Source: Paramyrothecium sp. XJ0827 (taxonomy: Eukaryota > Ascomycota > Sordariomycetes > Hypocreales > Stachybotryaceae). From it: a stretch of 64,000 nucleotides of DNA. Position 1 is the first letter of the stretch. Each line of letters starts with the position of its first letter. A model generated the notes under the pieces. That model was given only the letters and a program-made list of their open reading frames with translations, searched no databases and was not told the origin of the DNA. The DNA lies in contig JAJFPB010000003.1 in the NCBI GenBank assembly GCA_020881915.1, forward strand, positions 930,001 through 994,000, read 5' to 3'. Position numbers and translations under genes: made by a program. Of the stretch, positions 1-12,606 are shown one piece after another.

Positions 1-2012
1 GGGTAGGGGACGACGACGACGATTGATCACGACGGGCCCCATCATCCAACGGGGGTTGGGAAGAGCTAACGAAAAGCAAAGGCTGACGAGGTGGTGACTG
101 GTGAAGGTGAACCTGAACCGGACGTGAGACTAGGTGAGCGGGGACCGGCGACTCGTCCGACCCTTGTCCGTTTCGCGCTGCTGTCGCTTGGGGGCCCAAA
201 AATTCCCACGTGTCTGGCGTGTTGTGTTCGTCTTTAGCTCGATAAGGCTGTGCCCATCGCCGTGCTCCGTAACGTACCGTACCGCACCGTAGTCGTAGTC
301 TAGATTGGGCCGGGCTGGGCCGGCTGGGCTGGGCTGGGTGTTTTTTCTTCACGCCTGCTTCTTCACGCCTGCTCCTTACGCGCGCTCTCCCTCCCTCATC
401 CTCATCTTGCTCTCGCTGTTTGGGGGGCCCTGGTCCCCGTGCTACGCTCCAGTAGGATCTCTTGGTTGCAACCCAGGAGCTGTTGGACGGAGATTAGGTG
501 GAGCAGAGAACCAGGCATGGGGCAAGCAGAGGTGGAGGAGAAGAAGGAAGAGGGTTGATTGGGGTGACAAATAGAAGGGGGACCAAAGTCCAAACCAGGG
601 GCCGCAAAGGGAGGGGTCCCCCCGCAAGGATGTGTCAAAGCAAGGGAAATTTAATAGCCCCAAAAAACGTGGGATCAGGGGAGGGGGGGGGACGGGCGAG
701 GACAAGGTGCGCAGATTTGGCAGGCAGGCAGGGCTTCCGTATGGTCCCTTTGCCGTATTTGTCATGGTGATGCATGTGGAGAGAGGCAGCCAAGCCCAGC
801 GAACCAAAATGGGACAACAAAAAAAAGGACACGGACGCCCGCACCTCTAAATGAGGAATGTTTAGAGCTGCAAGAGATGGAGAATGGTGCCACCTTGGAG
901 GCTGACGCCCTGGCTAAGAACTCGTGGCTGGATCTCGTCCGTACACCTGCAAACAGAAAGCGAACCCTTGTCGGCGTCATTGTGTGATGGTTTGCGTCGT
1001 TCGTTCGGCAATAGAGTCATCGCCTACTATCTGCTCCTCGTCCTGAACACCGTCGGCATTACCTACCGAGGCGAAAAGCCAAAAGCCAAAAGCCAAGCCT
1101 CGACCAACGGATTGCTTAATATTTCCGACTGGTTGACGTTAGTAGCTAGTTTCGTTGAAGCGCTAATCATCGATCGGGTTGGTTCATAACCCCTCCTCCT
1201 TATATCCACCCGTAGGTATATGCTCGTCTACTAGGTACCTTATCTCGATAGGACTTCCAGCAAGTCTCGTGTTACCTTATTGAGAAACCCAATAATCAGC
1301 TAGGTAAGGTACTCAGTGCGATCGGGCCTCCACCTAAACTGATTGCGGCTTGCCACTGAGCCAGCATAAGCCCCTTGACATCATGATGCTACCTGCAGGA
1401 CAAAGACGTCGGAAATGCTACCATACAGTCGGGCTTCATCATCGAGGCTACGTAGAGCACTGTCTCCTGGGCCCAGCGTCTACTTGCAGTCAAGATGGAC
1501 GCAGCCCCCAATACGATGAATTGGTAGCCATTCCGCCTACGAAACTGAAAACAAGAAATGCTTCGAGCTGTGTTACACAATTGCATCGAGCCTTGTGTCA
1601 CGGTTACGATGATAATGCAGTTCATCTTCCGCTTTTCCTAGTATCTTTCTTCTCTCTTTTTCCCTTTCCGTCAAGTTCAATCTCGTCCCTATGAGTGACA
1701 TCACACCTATGTCCCGGCGGTTGGTCTACTCGAAACAAGCGCCTTGACCAATCCACGATGGATGCAATTGATCCTCCGTCTGATCAAGGGAAAGCTGAAG
1801 CAGAAGATTTCGCGTGTTATTGGATTGCGGGCGGGCGACGCGGTAGCGACTCGGACTGGGCTGCGAACAGGCTGGCTATTTTAATGCCAGCCATCGGATT
1901 CTCTCGTGTTGTTTCCCAGGCGACGTATGCTTGTCGGACGGCATCTGTCAGTATGCGACCAGAGACAGGCCAAACCTTAGTGGACACGGCGTCGCGAGCT
2001 GCACCGACTTGA
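1..2012. other. gene-free left end
   Basis: No reading frame here has recognisable protein similarity or fungal codon structure; the open frames are short and overlap on both strands. The stretch holds short repeats: GGGCT-like units near 305-340 and three tandem AAAAGCC-type units near 1074-1099. Copies of the AAGGTA/TACCTT motif that recurs in gene-free DNA throughout the window lie near 1230-1310. It may be distal promoter or gene remnant. Confidence 0.5.
305..340. repeat. GGGCT/GGGCC short tandem repeat
   Basis: A degenerate pentamer array of GGGCT and GGGCC units is read directly. It has no gene context and is probably a simple microsatellite. Confidence 0.7.
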
Positions 2013-2685
2013 CGTAGCAGGATCCTCTCTGCAAATCATGGTGCGGTATGTTCCAGATATTCTCTCCAGAGTCGACTTGACTACCTGCAACATGCTAACA
2101 CCCAACCACACAATGAAGGTAATGTCAATCCCACAGATATTGTTTACGATGGAGAAACTCGACGCTGGTCCTGCTGCGCTACCACGGCCAGCTCGCTGCC
2201 CGACTGCAGAAACATCAGCTTGGCCAACCAGCAGTTCTCGGCCCCTGCGCTAGATGACCTAGAATTCATCTTTTCCATTCCCGTCACTGGCTTCCTACCC
2301 TCTACTCAGACGGCCGTGGCGACGTCCAGTTATAGCACAAGTTCTTAGCCAGCTGTGACTTCTCATACAATGGTTACGAGTTCATCTCCCCTCAGCCCTG
2401 ACGGGGGCCGTGAGGGTGCAATCTCTACAGGTGCTGCGGTCGGCATTGGCATTGGAGTCGCCGTCATTGTCTTCGCCCTCGCCGCAGTTGCTGTGCGCGT
2501 TGTCCGACGCCGACGCCGGCATAAGCAACAGTCGCCTCGCACCAGCTGATTCCTCTCCGGAACATCAACAAGCTCCCATACCATCGGTTTACCAACAGGA
2601 TACGTCCAATACTACATATTATGATAGGGCATCGCACAGGGTTGAACTTCCCGACAGAAGCCGAGTCTATGAGCTGGCGGAGTGA
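2013..2685 (+). pseudogene. decayed single-pass membrane protein (Cys-containing ectodomain, TM, basic tail)
   Basis: One frame, open from 2013, reads an ectodomain fragment with the signature YDGETRRWSCC, then a cysteine 14 residues further on, then FSAPALDDL. This is the layout of a common family of fungal membrane-anchored proteins with a W-[ST]-CC motif before a Ser/Thr stalk. After an in-frame TAG at 2346-2348 the same frame continues into a Ser/Pro stalk, a small-residue TM helix (GAAVGIGIGVAVIVFALAAV) and an RRRRR stop-transfer. The expected acidic/polar tail ending in VYELAE then appears in the +1 frame and ends at 2685. A stop plus a frameshift in the right domain order argues for a pseudogene. 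No convincing N-terminal signal-peptide exon was found upstream. An intron over the TAG would need a weak GTCACT donor, so it is less likely. Confidence 0.55.
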
Positions 2686-2869
2686 CCGGATACAGCCACT
2701 CAATATTAGAGGAAGACGAAGAAGGAGGAGAAAGTGAGGACTGCTTACATGGGGCAGTCGTATAGTGATTGGTGTCTCTGGCGAGGGCCTCATTCTACGG
2801 TTTTATAATGTAATATCACCCACCGAGTACTTTTTAGACTTATTTTCCCATGCCTCATGACGGCCGCGC

Positions 2870-3190
2870 TCACAAGTAGAGCAGTTCATCCATTCTGACA
2901 ATGGACAGTGCGCCATCTAAGTCCACCACCTCGACGCCGGCATTAGTAAGATCTCCTAAATTGCCATGGAACATGACCATCAGAGCACCTTGCCCCTCGT
3001 GCACGTGGCCAAAGCAGTGCATCTTGGGTCTGATCCTCTCAACAGCCCTCCCTGGCACTGGGCATCCAAGATGCTGATGCTGGCCATTGAGGTCGAGCCG
3101 GCAGGCTTACGCCAACGCCTCCTACTCCGACGGTGGCGGACCATGTGTCACAACACACATCGACTTCTTCTTCATCAGGAATCCTGCTGG
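2870..3190 (-). pseudogene. C-terminal relic of a calcineurin-like metallophosphoesterase
   Basis: On the minus strand a frame ending at 2870 reads RAVERIRPKMHCFGHVHEG. The GHVHEG box is the last metal-binding motif of the small fungal/animal MPPED-like calcineurin phosphoesterases. Just upstream, at about 3134-3153, a different frame reads VVTHGPP, the preceding catalytic motif of the same family. A further frame before it reads IPDEEEVDV, the strand that normally leads into THGPP. The motifs are in the right order and at about the right spacing, but they lie in three frames with a stop after THGPP. The N-terminal D-x-H and GNHD motifs are missing. This is a truncated, frameshifted remnant and cannot encode an active enzyme. 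Confidence 0.6.
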
Positions 3191-3870
3191 GAATCTGTCT
3201 GTCGTCACGACCCAGTCCTACACCATACCTGCTCAGGTATAAGTACTTTCAAGGTGAGGTAAGATAGGTACCTGAAGGAGGTTAAGTAGGGTACTCTGTA
3301 CCGTACCTCTAGTCAGACAAATAAAGAACGAATGAAAGAGGAAGGAAGGCACCTTGGTCACATCACACATCACGGCGCAGGAAGAGGAAGGTGCGCCTCC
3401 ACAGCGGATGCTCCCTTCCCCGTTCGTAGCCTCTCAGCCACCAAGCGCGCAGTGCGTCGAACCGTTCCGTTCCGTCGGCCCCAAAACCTAAATCCACCAC
3501 TTACGTTACCTTGGACCTGAATGTGAACCTCACAAGTGGCCCTTTACCTTACCTGCCTTAGTACTACCACTCCCTTGTGGTGTGTAAGGTAAGGCGGCGA
3601 AAACATTTCTCAACTGAACAGTCACCGTTGCATCCAACAAAGGTGTCAGCCACGATGAGGTATATCACAATACATACGCCCGACCACAACTACCTTACCT
3701 TCCCTTCCCTTGCTTTACCTCGCCTTGCCTTGCTTTGATCCAAGTCGTCCGTCACCTGCCTCCGTTCTTTGCACTTACTTCCCTCGCTGCATCCTTTCGG
3801 TCTAGTCTCCCCCTGTTCCCTGCACCAACGGCCCAGGGCCGCCCCCCTCCCCGGAGACACAAATCCCAAG

Positions 3871-3900
3871 CCCAGCCCAGCCCAGCCCAGCCCAGCCCAG
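3871..3900. repeat. (CCCAG)6 microsatellite
   Basis: Six perfect CCCAG units are read directly in non-coding DNA. Confidence 0.9.
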
Positions 3901-3960
3901 CCCCAAACATCCCGAACGCTATGGCGCACTTTACCCACCCACACACCCTCAAACACGGGG

Positions 3961-4029
3961 ACATCACATCACATCGCATCGCATGGCGTGGCGTGGCGTA
4001 GCATGGCATGGCATGACATGGCATGGCAT
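3961..4029. repeat. degenerate ACATC/GCATG/GCGTG pentamer array
   Basis: Pentamers drift from ACATC through GCATC, GCGTG and GCATG over about 70 bp, as in a decaying microsatellite. Confidence 0.8.
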
Positions 4030-5737
4030 TATGAGCATGGCATACATATCCATTGTACCTACCCATGCCTTACAGTCAGGCAGTTAGCACGGGCTTAGAA
4101 CTCAGCATAGGTAGCATACCGCAACAAAGAACCTTTAGCCATGACACACACCTCTCACTCTATAGCATCACACTCTTCAAACATACCCAGTCAACCCTCG
4201 CTCCCCGCCTTTTCCAAACCAACCCCTCCCATCATCCCTCTCGCTGTCTCCCATCCTTGAACTGCCGCCAGGGGTCCTCCCCCTTCGCTAAGCACAGGCA
4301 AGTAAAGTCCTCGCGTAATAACAAACTGCCTTGGCTTTTGCACTCTCATCCTCTCCTAGCCAACCTCTAGCCAACTGCTCCCCCCGCGCGGTTGCGTGCC
4401 GCTTCAACTCCTCAATCCAATCCGGGGCACCTCACCCTCGCCCCCTGCCGTACATAACTTGGCGTTAGATAGTGCGTTCCAGCAGCTGCATCTCTCGGAA
4501 GATAATCCGCCACAGAACCAACTGCCTTGCATCATCGTCATGATCCTCCTCTCAGCCCACTCCACTCCACTCCACTCGCGCGCACCTCGAGTTTTCGTCT
4601 AGCTATTATTACCAAGCTGATCTGATATGACAATCTTCCTGGGCCGAGTCTGCTGGCCATCAGATCAAACAGGCAGCTCATGACATGCAAGGGGGCCGTT
4701 GGTCCAATCGCATTGATAATTATCCCATGCTGACTGGCGAATTCCGGACCCGAACAAGCATCATATCACAGACCCCAGCTCCTCCAAAGCCGAATAACGG
4801 CAAGATGCTGCATCTCATCGCCAACTGGAGCGATGGGCTAACGTGGCTTGATTATCTTACCTTGCCTATACTATCTGACCAGTAACAGTATCTGTTCCAT
4901 ACCGTACCTTGGGTGAGGCGCTCCTCTCTAAACCTCGCCTCGGCATCACCACCCCCAAAGTCCAATTGCTACCGACCAACAACCGTTGTCACACCTTCCT
5001 CCTGTGTAACACAGCAATCGTACCCAGTAAGGCTGGCCAGGGTTAATTGCCTCGCCCAGTCCTCCCGTCCGTGAAACAATCCACGTCACACACTGGGGGT
5101 CCTTGGACAAGGCACGACTAGATGGGATCTTGTAAGCGAGAATAGCCACGCAAGGGTCAAGTTCCATTGCCGAAGAAAATCACTAAAAACACAAAGGTTG
5201 CTCAGCCCACCCCCGTACGCCATCATTAGCATCATTAAATACAACCGACGCATTTCCGCGCCCCGATTATGTGCAGACACCGGCACCCCAGGAATAACAT
5301 GAAGATGCGTTGCGCTTCGTGGAATAGTCATGAATGCATCAAGCCTCCTTGAAACAAGCCCCCGCCGGTTCCCCAATGACTCCAAGCATTTCTTTCATCG
5401 TGTTTTCTTTTCTTTTTCTCTTCGCTTCTCTTCTCTTCCCGATCCCGGCTCCCCCCAATTTCTTCTTCACCGCCCTGTTTTGGTGTCCCCGAATCCTTGT
5501 AAGCCATTTCTACACCTGCTCGTGCGGAGCCTTGCAATTTGTACCCATCAGCGCCCACCGTAGTAGTGTCTGTCCTCAACCATTATCTTGGGTACCTACC
5601 CCAGCCAAGTCGCCGCAAACCCCACCCTTGTTTGTAGTCATCAAAAGTAAAGGATCCTGTGGCTTGTACAGTGCTATTCGTCGTGGTCGGCCGTGTTAGC
5701 CGTTCATGGGCAGGAGTGTTGGGTTCCGTTTCCGATT

Positions 5738-8188
5738 TTAGGAGTCCTTCCGCGACCTGCGCCTTCCAGCCATGCGCCCATCAATGCCATCATCGTCTGG
5801 AATCCATTCTTCGGGATGGAAGTCCGGGTTACCATAATGCGCCCGATTCCAAACACTGTTCTTAAAGGTATTGGTCGTGACCTGGAAAGTCTGCTCCGGC
5901 AGGCTGCTCTTGCTCTCTTCGTATTCGAGTTGAACCGGGCTGAATCGGATTTGATATCCGGGTGCAGGCACGCCGGTTTGAGTCTGGCCTCCGATGTTCT
6001 GCATCATCCCGCCTTGTGTGCCCATGTTGGCCGAGTTGATCCTCGAAGGACCGGAGCCCATTGGCGTTGCCGGCGGTGGAGCAGTGGATGTCGCCGATGA
6101 TGGAGGTGCTGCCGCCAAGACGGGTGGCTGCTGCTGAGGTGTTGGCTGCTGTGTCGAGATGTCATCCGAGTACGGCATTAACCATGAGCCCTGCTGCTGG
6201 GCAGCAAAAGGCTCGCCGATAGGGCTCGGTGCAGCCGGTGATGCCAATGGTGGAGACATGTCTGCAGCCGTAGGTATGAGGCCGGGTATCAGCGCCAGGG
6301 GACTGAAATCCACCGATGAATAAGTTCCCAAGTTCGGCTGCGTGCCTGCAATGTCTATGTTGTGCGAGAAACCGCTAACTCTGTTCACCTGCATCGAAAC
6401 TCGCTGAACAGGGACGTTCACGGGAGATCCTGTCGACTGATACAGGATATCGTAGTGGTCCGGTCGGTACAGGAGGTAGATGATGGGCCCCAAGGTCGAG
6501 ACATCCTGATTATTGGCCTCCTCGGGGAAGCGGTACCGGTTCACTTCGCTGCCGGGGCTTCGATCCAGGTAGGCAATCTCCAACACAAAATTCACCGGCT
6601 TCAGTAGGATGTTGGCTAGTGCGACGATTCCGAGATGCTCAATCTCACGATTAGGAATCTCGACCGAATGGTTACAGTAGCCTTGAATGCCGTGCTCGTC
6701 CGAAACGAAGGGGCTGTAGTTATCCGCGTTTGCCTTCAGGTACGTTGCGGCCAAGAGGCGCAGGTAGTAAATGATGCCGCTGGAGACCTCGGGATCGTTC
6801 CATCGTTGGTGCAGCACCATGTGTGCCACGGCGGGGTTTCCAATGTTGCTCGCCAGATCCCGGAGAAGCTCAAAGGCCTCCTCGGCCCAGTCTTCGAAAT
6901 AGGTGTAGCCACCGACTGTAGCTAGCATCTGACTGAGGCTCCTCAAGCGGGCGACCTCACCTTCGATCTGGGCCTGGTCGCCGTTCTCGATCAGCTTCTC
7001 ATAGTAAGAGAATCCAATGGCTGGAAAGACTAAAGTCAGCTGCTCATCCTAGAAAAGCGTTGATTTTTGGTGCCATTTTCTTTCCCCAACTTTCTGCGGA
7101 CAGCGACAGAACGCTACCGTTTGTGGCATCGCTGCTCCCGGCGAGCCATGCACGGTGTGCGAGGGGTATGCAGAAGCAAGCGGTGAGAAATTGGGGGCGC
7201 AAGAACACATGAGGGGAAACCTGGGGCATCAAAGCGCACAAACAACAAGAACGTCACTCACCTCTCCAGCCACAGTTTCCGTCGCCCTGTATGGGGCGGT
7301 AGTGAGAGTATGTCTGAGGTAAGGCCTGGGCGCATAGGTAAGTGACTTGTCATTTCGCGGTGGTCTGGGTGTCTCGGCCCATGGGTTTGGCACAACGGGC
7401 GGGAGGGCCCGTGGAATGACAAATGAGAGTGGGAAATGGAGTGGGGAGGACGAACAATGGTCTTCTCGACATAGACCTGCTCGGCCTTGGCGTACTCGTC
7501 CGTGATGGCATGGCTCGGAGTCTTGTTTCCTACCAAGGGACCCTACGCAGGATGGAGGAGTTAGCGAGGACACGTTGGACGGTGCGGGAGCCGTCATCTT
7601 TTAGTGGCAGCCAGCACGGATGCCCGACGAACTCACCTCGAGGTTGGGTTGGTAATCTCTGGCGGCTTCTTGCTGAGCGGCGACGTCATGCTGCTGATGC
7701 TGTTGATCTTGTTGTTGCGAGGCCATGACGACGCCAAAGGGTGACTTCTGAGAGGGAGAAAATTGAGGCGACGGTCGAACCCGACGAGGATATGTAGCAA
7801 TAGTGCCGGCGGCAGCAGCGGCTACCGACGCCGTGGAGGGTGAAGAAGTGGATGACGGAGGTGATGAAGATGAGGAGCAAACTGAGACAGGCTGGGAGGT
7901 GTAGCGCTGGGAAGCGAGGGCAGTGGCCGCGACACCCACGCCAACGGCAGCCTCAGGTCTGGGGTCGGGTTTGTGACGAGGTCGCGCAGGCGCACGTCCA
8001 GAGAGGGCCAGGCTGGAAGCGAGGCCAAGAGCAGAAGGAGAAGCAGAACCGCAACCCAAACCCGATGCTGCTCCTCCGCCACCGGGCGCGAATAGGAAAC
8101 CAAGGTCAACGATGGGCGCTGAGGCTAAAGCATGGGGTGAGTTGGAGAAGTGGGAAGAAGCGAAAGGTGTAGGCCGAGGTTCATACAT
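5738..8188 (-). CDS. otubain-type ubiquitin thioesterase (peptidase C65)
   Basis: Cysteine deubiquitinase that removes ubiquitin from substrates, with K48-linkage preference typical of OTUB1. Four exons by splice logic: 8188-7637, 7542-7456, 7313-7262 and 7020-5738, giving 657 aa. The short third exon carries the OTU catalytic box GDGNCGWR (Asp224, Cys227 at codon 7274-7272). The last exon carries the otubain core (YYLRLLAATYL, EHLGIVALANIL) and the catalytic-His box RPDHYDILYQ (His419). The C-terminal 240 residues are Gln/Pro/Ser-rich and presumably disordered. The first 154 residues are Ala/Ser-rich. A better-context ATG at 7726 (start MASQQQDQQ) would give 503 aa, nearer the usual fungal size, so the start is uncertain. 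The donor of intron 2 is GTTCGT, less usual than the others. Family assignment is firm. Confidence 0.85.
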
Positions 8189-8399
8189 GCCCTCTCCTTC
8201 TTGTTGTTTGTCGTTGGGCGGGCGGAAGAAGCTAAGCCGGTGGGGAAGGCAAGAAGCGCAAGCTGTTTAGCTGGGATGTTGGCGTAAGGTGTGGTGTAGT
8301 GCGGTTTGTGGGGAAACTTGGACAGAGCTCCCGCCCTAGGGAAAGCCAGGGCTATTTTCAGAGCCGCTCTCTGTGACGGCTATGACGACGGGTATGTCG

Positions 8400-8470
8400 G
8401 GTCAGGTCAGGTCAGGTCAGGTCAGTTCAGGTCGGGTCAGGTCAGGTCAGGTCAGGCCAGGCTAGGCCAG
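8400..8470. repeat. GGTCA pentamer array
   Basis: About 13 GGTCA-type units with a few substitutions (GTTCA, GGTCG, GGCCA), lying 5' of the otubain gene. Confidence 0.9.
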
Positions 8471-11400
8471 AAGACCTTCTTTGTTTTTTTTGCGGCCCAA
8501 GGGTTGGAAAGCGTGCAGAGAAGCGAGCCGAGGCGAGCAACAGAAGCAGAGATTGAAGGCCACAATGTGCGTTAGCGTTGGACGTTAGCGTCCCAGGCGT
8601 TTGTCTTAGTTCCCCCCCCTCCAAGAAAAATGAAAGGATGGCGGGCCCTGGTGGTGTTTGGGGACGGGTTGGATGAACCGTTGTGTGTTTTCGCAGCGTC
8701 GGAGGTAACGTAACGAGAGCAGCAAGGGGGCGAGCCTGTTACTGGCTCGGCTGCTGGCTTGAGTAAGGTACTGCCGCTTTGTCTGGTCAGTGACGAAAGC
8801 AGAGCTTGCATACGGGCACGGGTGGACGTACGTAGAGTCTTCCTGGGTGCACACAGGCACAAAGGCTGGCCAAAGAAACAGCAGGCGTACGCGGGGAAAT
8901 AATCAAACCAAAATGGATCCCAGCGGGCGTGGTGTCGATCAACCTGTCTAGCGTCCGTCCCACCGTCGTTGGGCGACAGGGGTGGTTGATGAACCCGAGG
9001 CGGCTAGGGGAAGAGTTCGTCTGTGCTATCGCTTGTGCTTCGGAGGATGTGGCTGGAACGGAGCCGAAGCGACGGAGTAAACAGAAGAAACCGCCTCTTT
9101 TTTTCTTCGTTCGAATAATGACGGCAGACAATTGACTGCCGGGGAAAGACGAGACAAAGATTTTCTGCTGATCGCCTCCGATAGCGAAGCAGGTTGCAGG
9201 GAGGGAGGCAGAGGGCAGCCAATGAGTCCGTCAAGCCGATCGATGAGCTTCTGTAGCCCGGTCAAAAAAATCTCAAGCGAGATCCGTCTAGGGTATCAAT
9301 TGGCGGGCTGCGAAAGCAGGCCGGGTCCTCCAAGGCGACAAGAGCAGCGCACCGGTGGAGGAGACAAGGGTGTTGTTGTGCGACACCGGGAGAGACTGGA
9401 GGTCAGGAGGAGAAGGGGAATAAAGAGGTCGAGGCGAGGAAGGGCCTTTTAATGGTATTGCTGAGACGGTGAAGCGAAGCCGCTGTGAGCTATGGAGACG
9501 TGCAGGGTGGTGAAGGATGAGGTGACCGGGGGTCACGATGAAGGAGGGAAGAGAGAGAAAACCGTAGAACTGCTCAATTGAGCAGAGCAGAGCAAAGTCG
9601 GTGTCGGGGATAAGTTGTAGTGATGGCTGCGGGCGTTGCACGAGAGAGCGCCGGGAGAGCTGAGGTTTGGGAGCTGAGAGCTGAGGAAGGGCGAGAGGGT
9701 GAGAGAGCAAAAGGATGGATGAAGAAGTAGGAAGTTGAAGATGAGTATAAAAGAGAAGGGACGAGGAGTGAATAAGAAAAACCACGACCTGTTCACCTCT
9801 TGGAAGGAGCAGCGAGGCGAGGAAGGCACAGCCGAAGCAAGCGCATTACGTACAGCTCATGCAACACTGGCAGAAGTCCAAGAGACAAGCCAAGTGAACG
9901 CAAGGTAAAGTCGGATCAAGCCAGCCACGGCACAACAAAAGGCAAGGCGAGGTGAGGTACGGTACGGTATGGCATGGTATGGTAAAAACGTAGAGTATAC
10001 TGGCATCGAGTGCGAAGCAAAGTACCGCAGAGCAAACCTGCGCCGCAACCAAAGGGGCCCCCAATGGCGAGCGAGGCAAGCTACCTTAGATCCGCTGCTG
10101 CGTTCCCGTGTCTCCGACCTCTTCAGCTCGCCAGCATCTCCCAGCCAGGTCCTGGGCCCTGCGGGCTCAGAGCTATTTTCCCTCGTTCTCTCTCTCTCTC
10201 ACTCTCGCTTGTTCTACATTGAAGGGGGATGCCCTCATCTCCCCTGGTTTATTGGAGTCCTACAGCAAGGCAAGGTAAGGCAAGGTGGAAGGTTCGTATG
10301 TGCAGGGACGCCGCTCGGCCGGCCGCATGCAGAACGACGAGAGGGTGGCCAGGGATCAGGGGCCCTCCGAAGGGGAAAAAAAAGATTGGATCGAAAGGCG
10401 TGAGATGGAGGCGAGCCACTCTTTTTTTTTTTCTCAGCAACCACACCCAAGGGGAGGGGGGGGCCGGAGGTGGAAAGACGACCGACGAGCAAGAAACGCC
10501 CAAAGAAATCATGATGGGCAAAGATCAATTCCCGAGATACCCAGGTGAAGGTGAGGAGGAAAAAGCAAAAGGTAAGAAGAATAAGCAATAGGCATTAGTC
10601 TGGCAGGGGACAGGGCCCAAGGGCTTGGGTTAGCAGCGCAAGGGCAGCCGGATAGACGGGCACAACGTTCCGAATGCCGGACCGTTGCTCGCTGGCTCGC
10701 TCGTTCGCTCGTGGTGGTGGAGGCGGAGCGCGGCAGCTTTGGTGTCGTTGACGTGTGCGCTTGAATTCAAACTTTGCCTTTGCATGGCATGGCATATCAT
10801 GGCGTAAGATAGTTTGTGACGGGTGAGCGGGATGGCTGCTGGTTAATGAAGCTGTTGAGGATGACGAGCTTCGCTACTCCAACTTACCAGGTACTGTGCA
10901 TTCATGCCTGTCCTTTTTTTTTTCCTTGTGCCATTTGCTTTTTCCCTCGCTCTTCGATGCTACTCTGCTTTTGTTGCTTGTTTATCTTGTTGCTTCCTTT
11001 TTATTTTCTTGTTATTGCTTTTTTTATGCAGCCAGCGCCTCGCCTATATGCAAGCCCCGAGCATGTAGCAGTGCGCATTGGCAGAGACAGGACCAGATAG
11101 ACACACAGGCGAGAGACAATCAAGACCTGCCCCGCAAAAAAAGTCAGGGAGAAGAGGGACACAAAGTGAAACATGCCTTAGCAAACGGAAATTCACATTT
11201 CCGAGCTTCCCATTCGCCAATTGTGCGAATCCAATGGATGAGATGCCTTCGCCGGCGAGCTGGAAACCAGAACCGGATAGCTCCAGGTTTGGGGTTTTTT
11301 GTCCCCCAAATCTACGCAATAGCTGAGGCCGTAAGGTGTAATTTTTCTCTAAACCCCCCCTCTGTCATTGTGCTGGGTGCTGGGTGTGGCCTGTTTGGCT

Positions 11401-12562
11401 TGGCTGACAAGGGGAATAAAAACGCCAACACATCCACAGATTACACACGTGCAGGCCCTTACCCCCTCCCCCTCCTCACCCAATCTTCGCCGATGTCGAT
11501 GACACAACGAAAACACACCCAGATCCCCTGGATCTGATGAAAAAGAGTGGTCGAGGAGGCGGACCGGGATCAGTCAGGGTCGCTGCGGGTCTGCCATCGC
11601 TCGATCCCGTCGCTCCCGTAGCGTCGTCCCATGGGAACGCTTTTAACTAGAACAAAGTGCACCAGACCAAGCCTGGCCAGGTAAAGCCGTTTTGCTCTTA
11701 TTGCCGTACCTTGGCCTAGGCTAGTGGTAAGGACGACACCCGACAACGTCAAAGGACCACACCCCCTTCTTCGTTAGCTTGCTTGCTGGCTTGCCTTCCC
11801 GTAGCCTTCTTTTTTGGGGAGGTGGACACGCACGTACGGCACAAGGAGGAAGGGTCAAGGAAAAAGAGGGCCTGGACACCAGGAAGACGCATAACTGGAC
11901 TGGACCGGTTGGCTGGCTGCATGCAGGCAGGTCGGTCGGTCGGTCTACTACATGTCCCAGCAGCCCTTCCGCTGGCCGGCTGCAGCGTCGCCGTCCGTTA
12001 TGGCCCCGCGGACATGCAGGCACAGACAGCATAGCGTTGCCGTGGCATGCCTTAACTAAGGTACCAAGGGGAGCTGCCTACATTGCTTGACATTGCGTGA
12101 GGTAAAGGGAAGAAAGGAGGATCGTCAAGGTAGACGGGATAGGTCACTGGGAAAACAAGAAAGGGCAACACTCTGCACTTCCGTCGACCGGACCGCAACG
12201 TAGCAGCGTGTGGGCACCGCACCAGCATTGAGCACCAGCATCAGCTCTGGCATCAGCTCTAGCACGACCAAGTGAGTCCTGGTCCTGGTCCTTGAATGGA
12301 TTCGGCAACTAGGCAGCTTGACATTCGGAACTGTTGGCTGAACTTTTCCCTCTTCACCAAAAAGCTTCCCTCTCCACCCCCCGGCCCGTCTCTCGGATCA
12401 GGATTCCGACTGCAATGTGCAACTGGGCTGAGAGTTGTTGTGTTCCACACCCCCTCCCCCTCCCATCCGTCCTCCTCCGTCCCCTGTTGGCCGCTCATCC
12501 TTACCGGCGATATCTGCTTATAGCATCGAAATTCAATCAATCGATCTACCTTCTTTCGTAGA

Positions 12563-12606
12563 GGAGGGAGGGTAAGGTAGGGTAGGGTAGGGGAAGGGGG
12601 GGAGAG
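12563..12606. repeat. G-rich TAGGG-like tract
   Basis: A run of GGGAGGG, GGTAAGG, then GTAGGGTAGGGTAGGGG and seven more G. Several successive G-triplets are separated by 1-3 bases, so the plus strand could form a G-quadruplex. It resembles short telomere-like repeats but has no perfect TTAGGG unit. Confidence 0.6.

Larger units (their letters stand above)
3191..5737. other. gene-free repeat-rich interval
   Basis: No supported gene. The stretch holds pentanucleotide arrays (CCCAG, GCATG/GCGTG), CT-rich runs, and frequent TACCTT/AAGGTA motifs, notably at 3250-3300, 3500-3600, 3690-3730 and 4850-4910. It ends at the 3' side of the otubain gene. Confidence 0.5.

Noticed and set aside
3868..4030. 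Regular short repeats considered as a CRISPR-like array
   Set aside because: Units are contiguous pentamers without spacers; ordinary microsatellites in a eukaryotic genome.
9288..9785. 165-residue minus-strand frame in the gene-poor interval
   Set aside because: Leu/Ser/Pro-rich translation of CT-rich DNA; no similarity, no exon partners.
10896..11537. 213-residue plus-strand frame starting in a T-rich run
   Set aside because: Phe/Leu run comes from a poly-pyrimidine tract; remainder has no family feature and overlaps frames on both strands.
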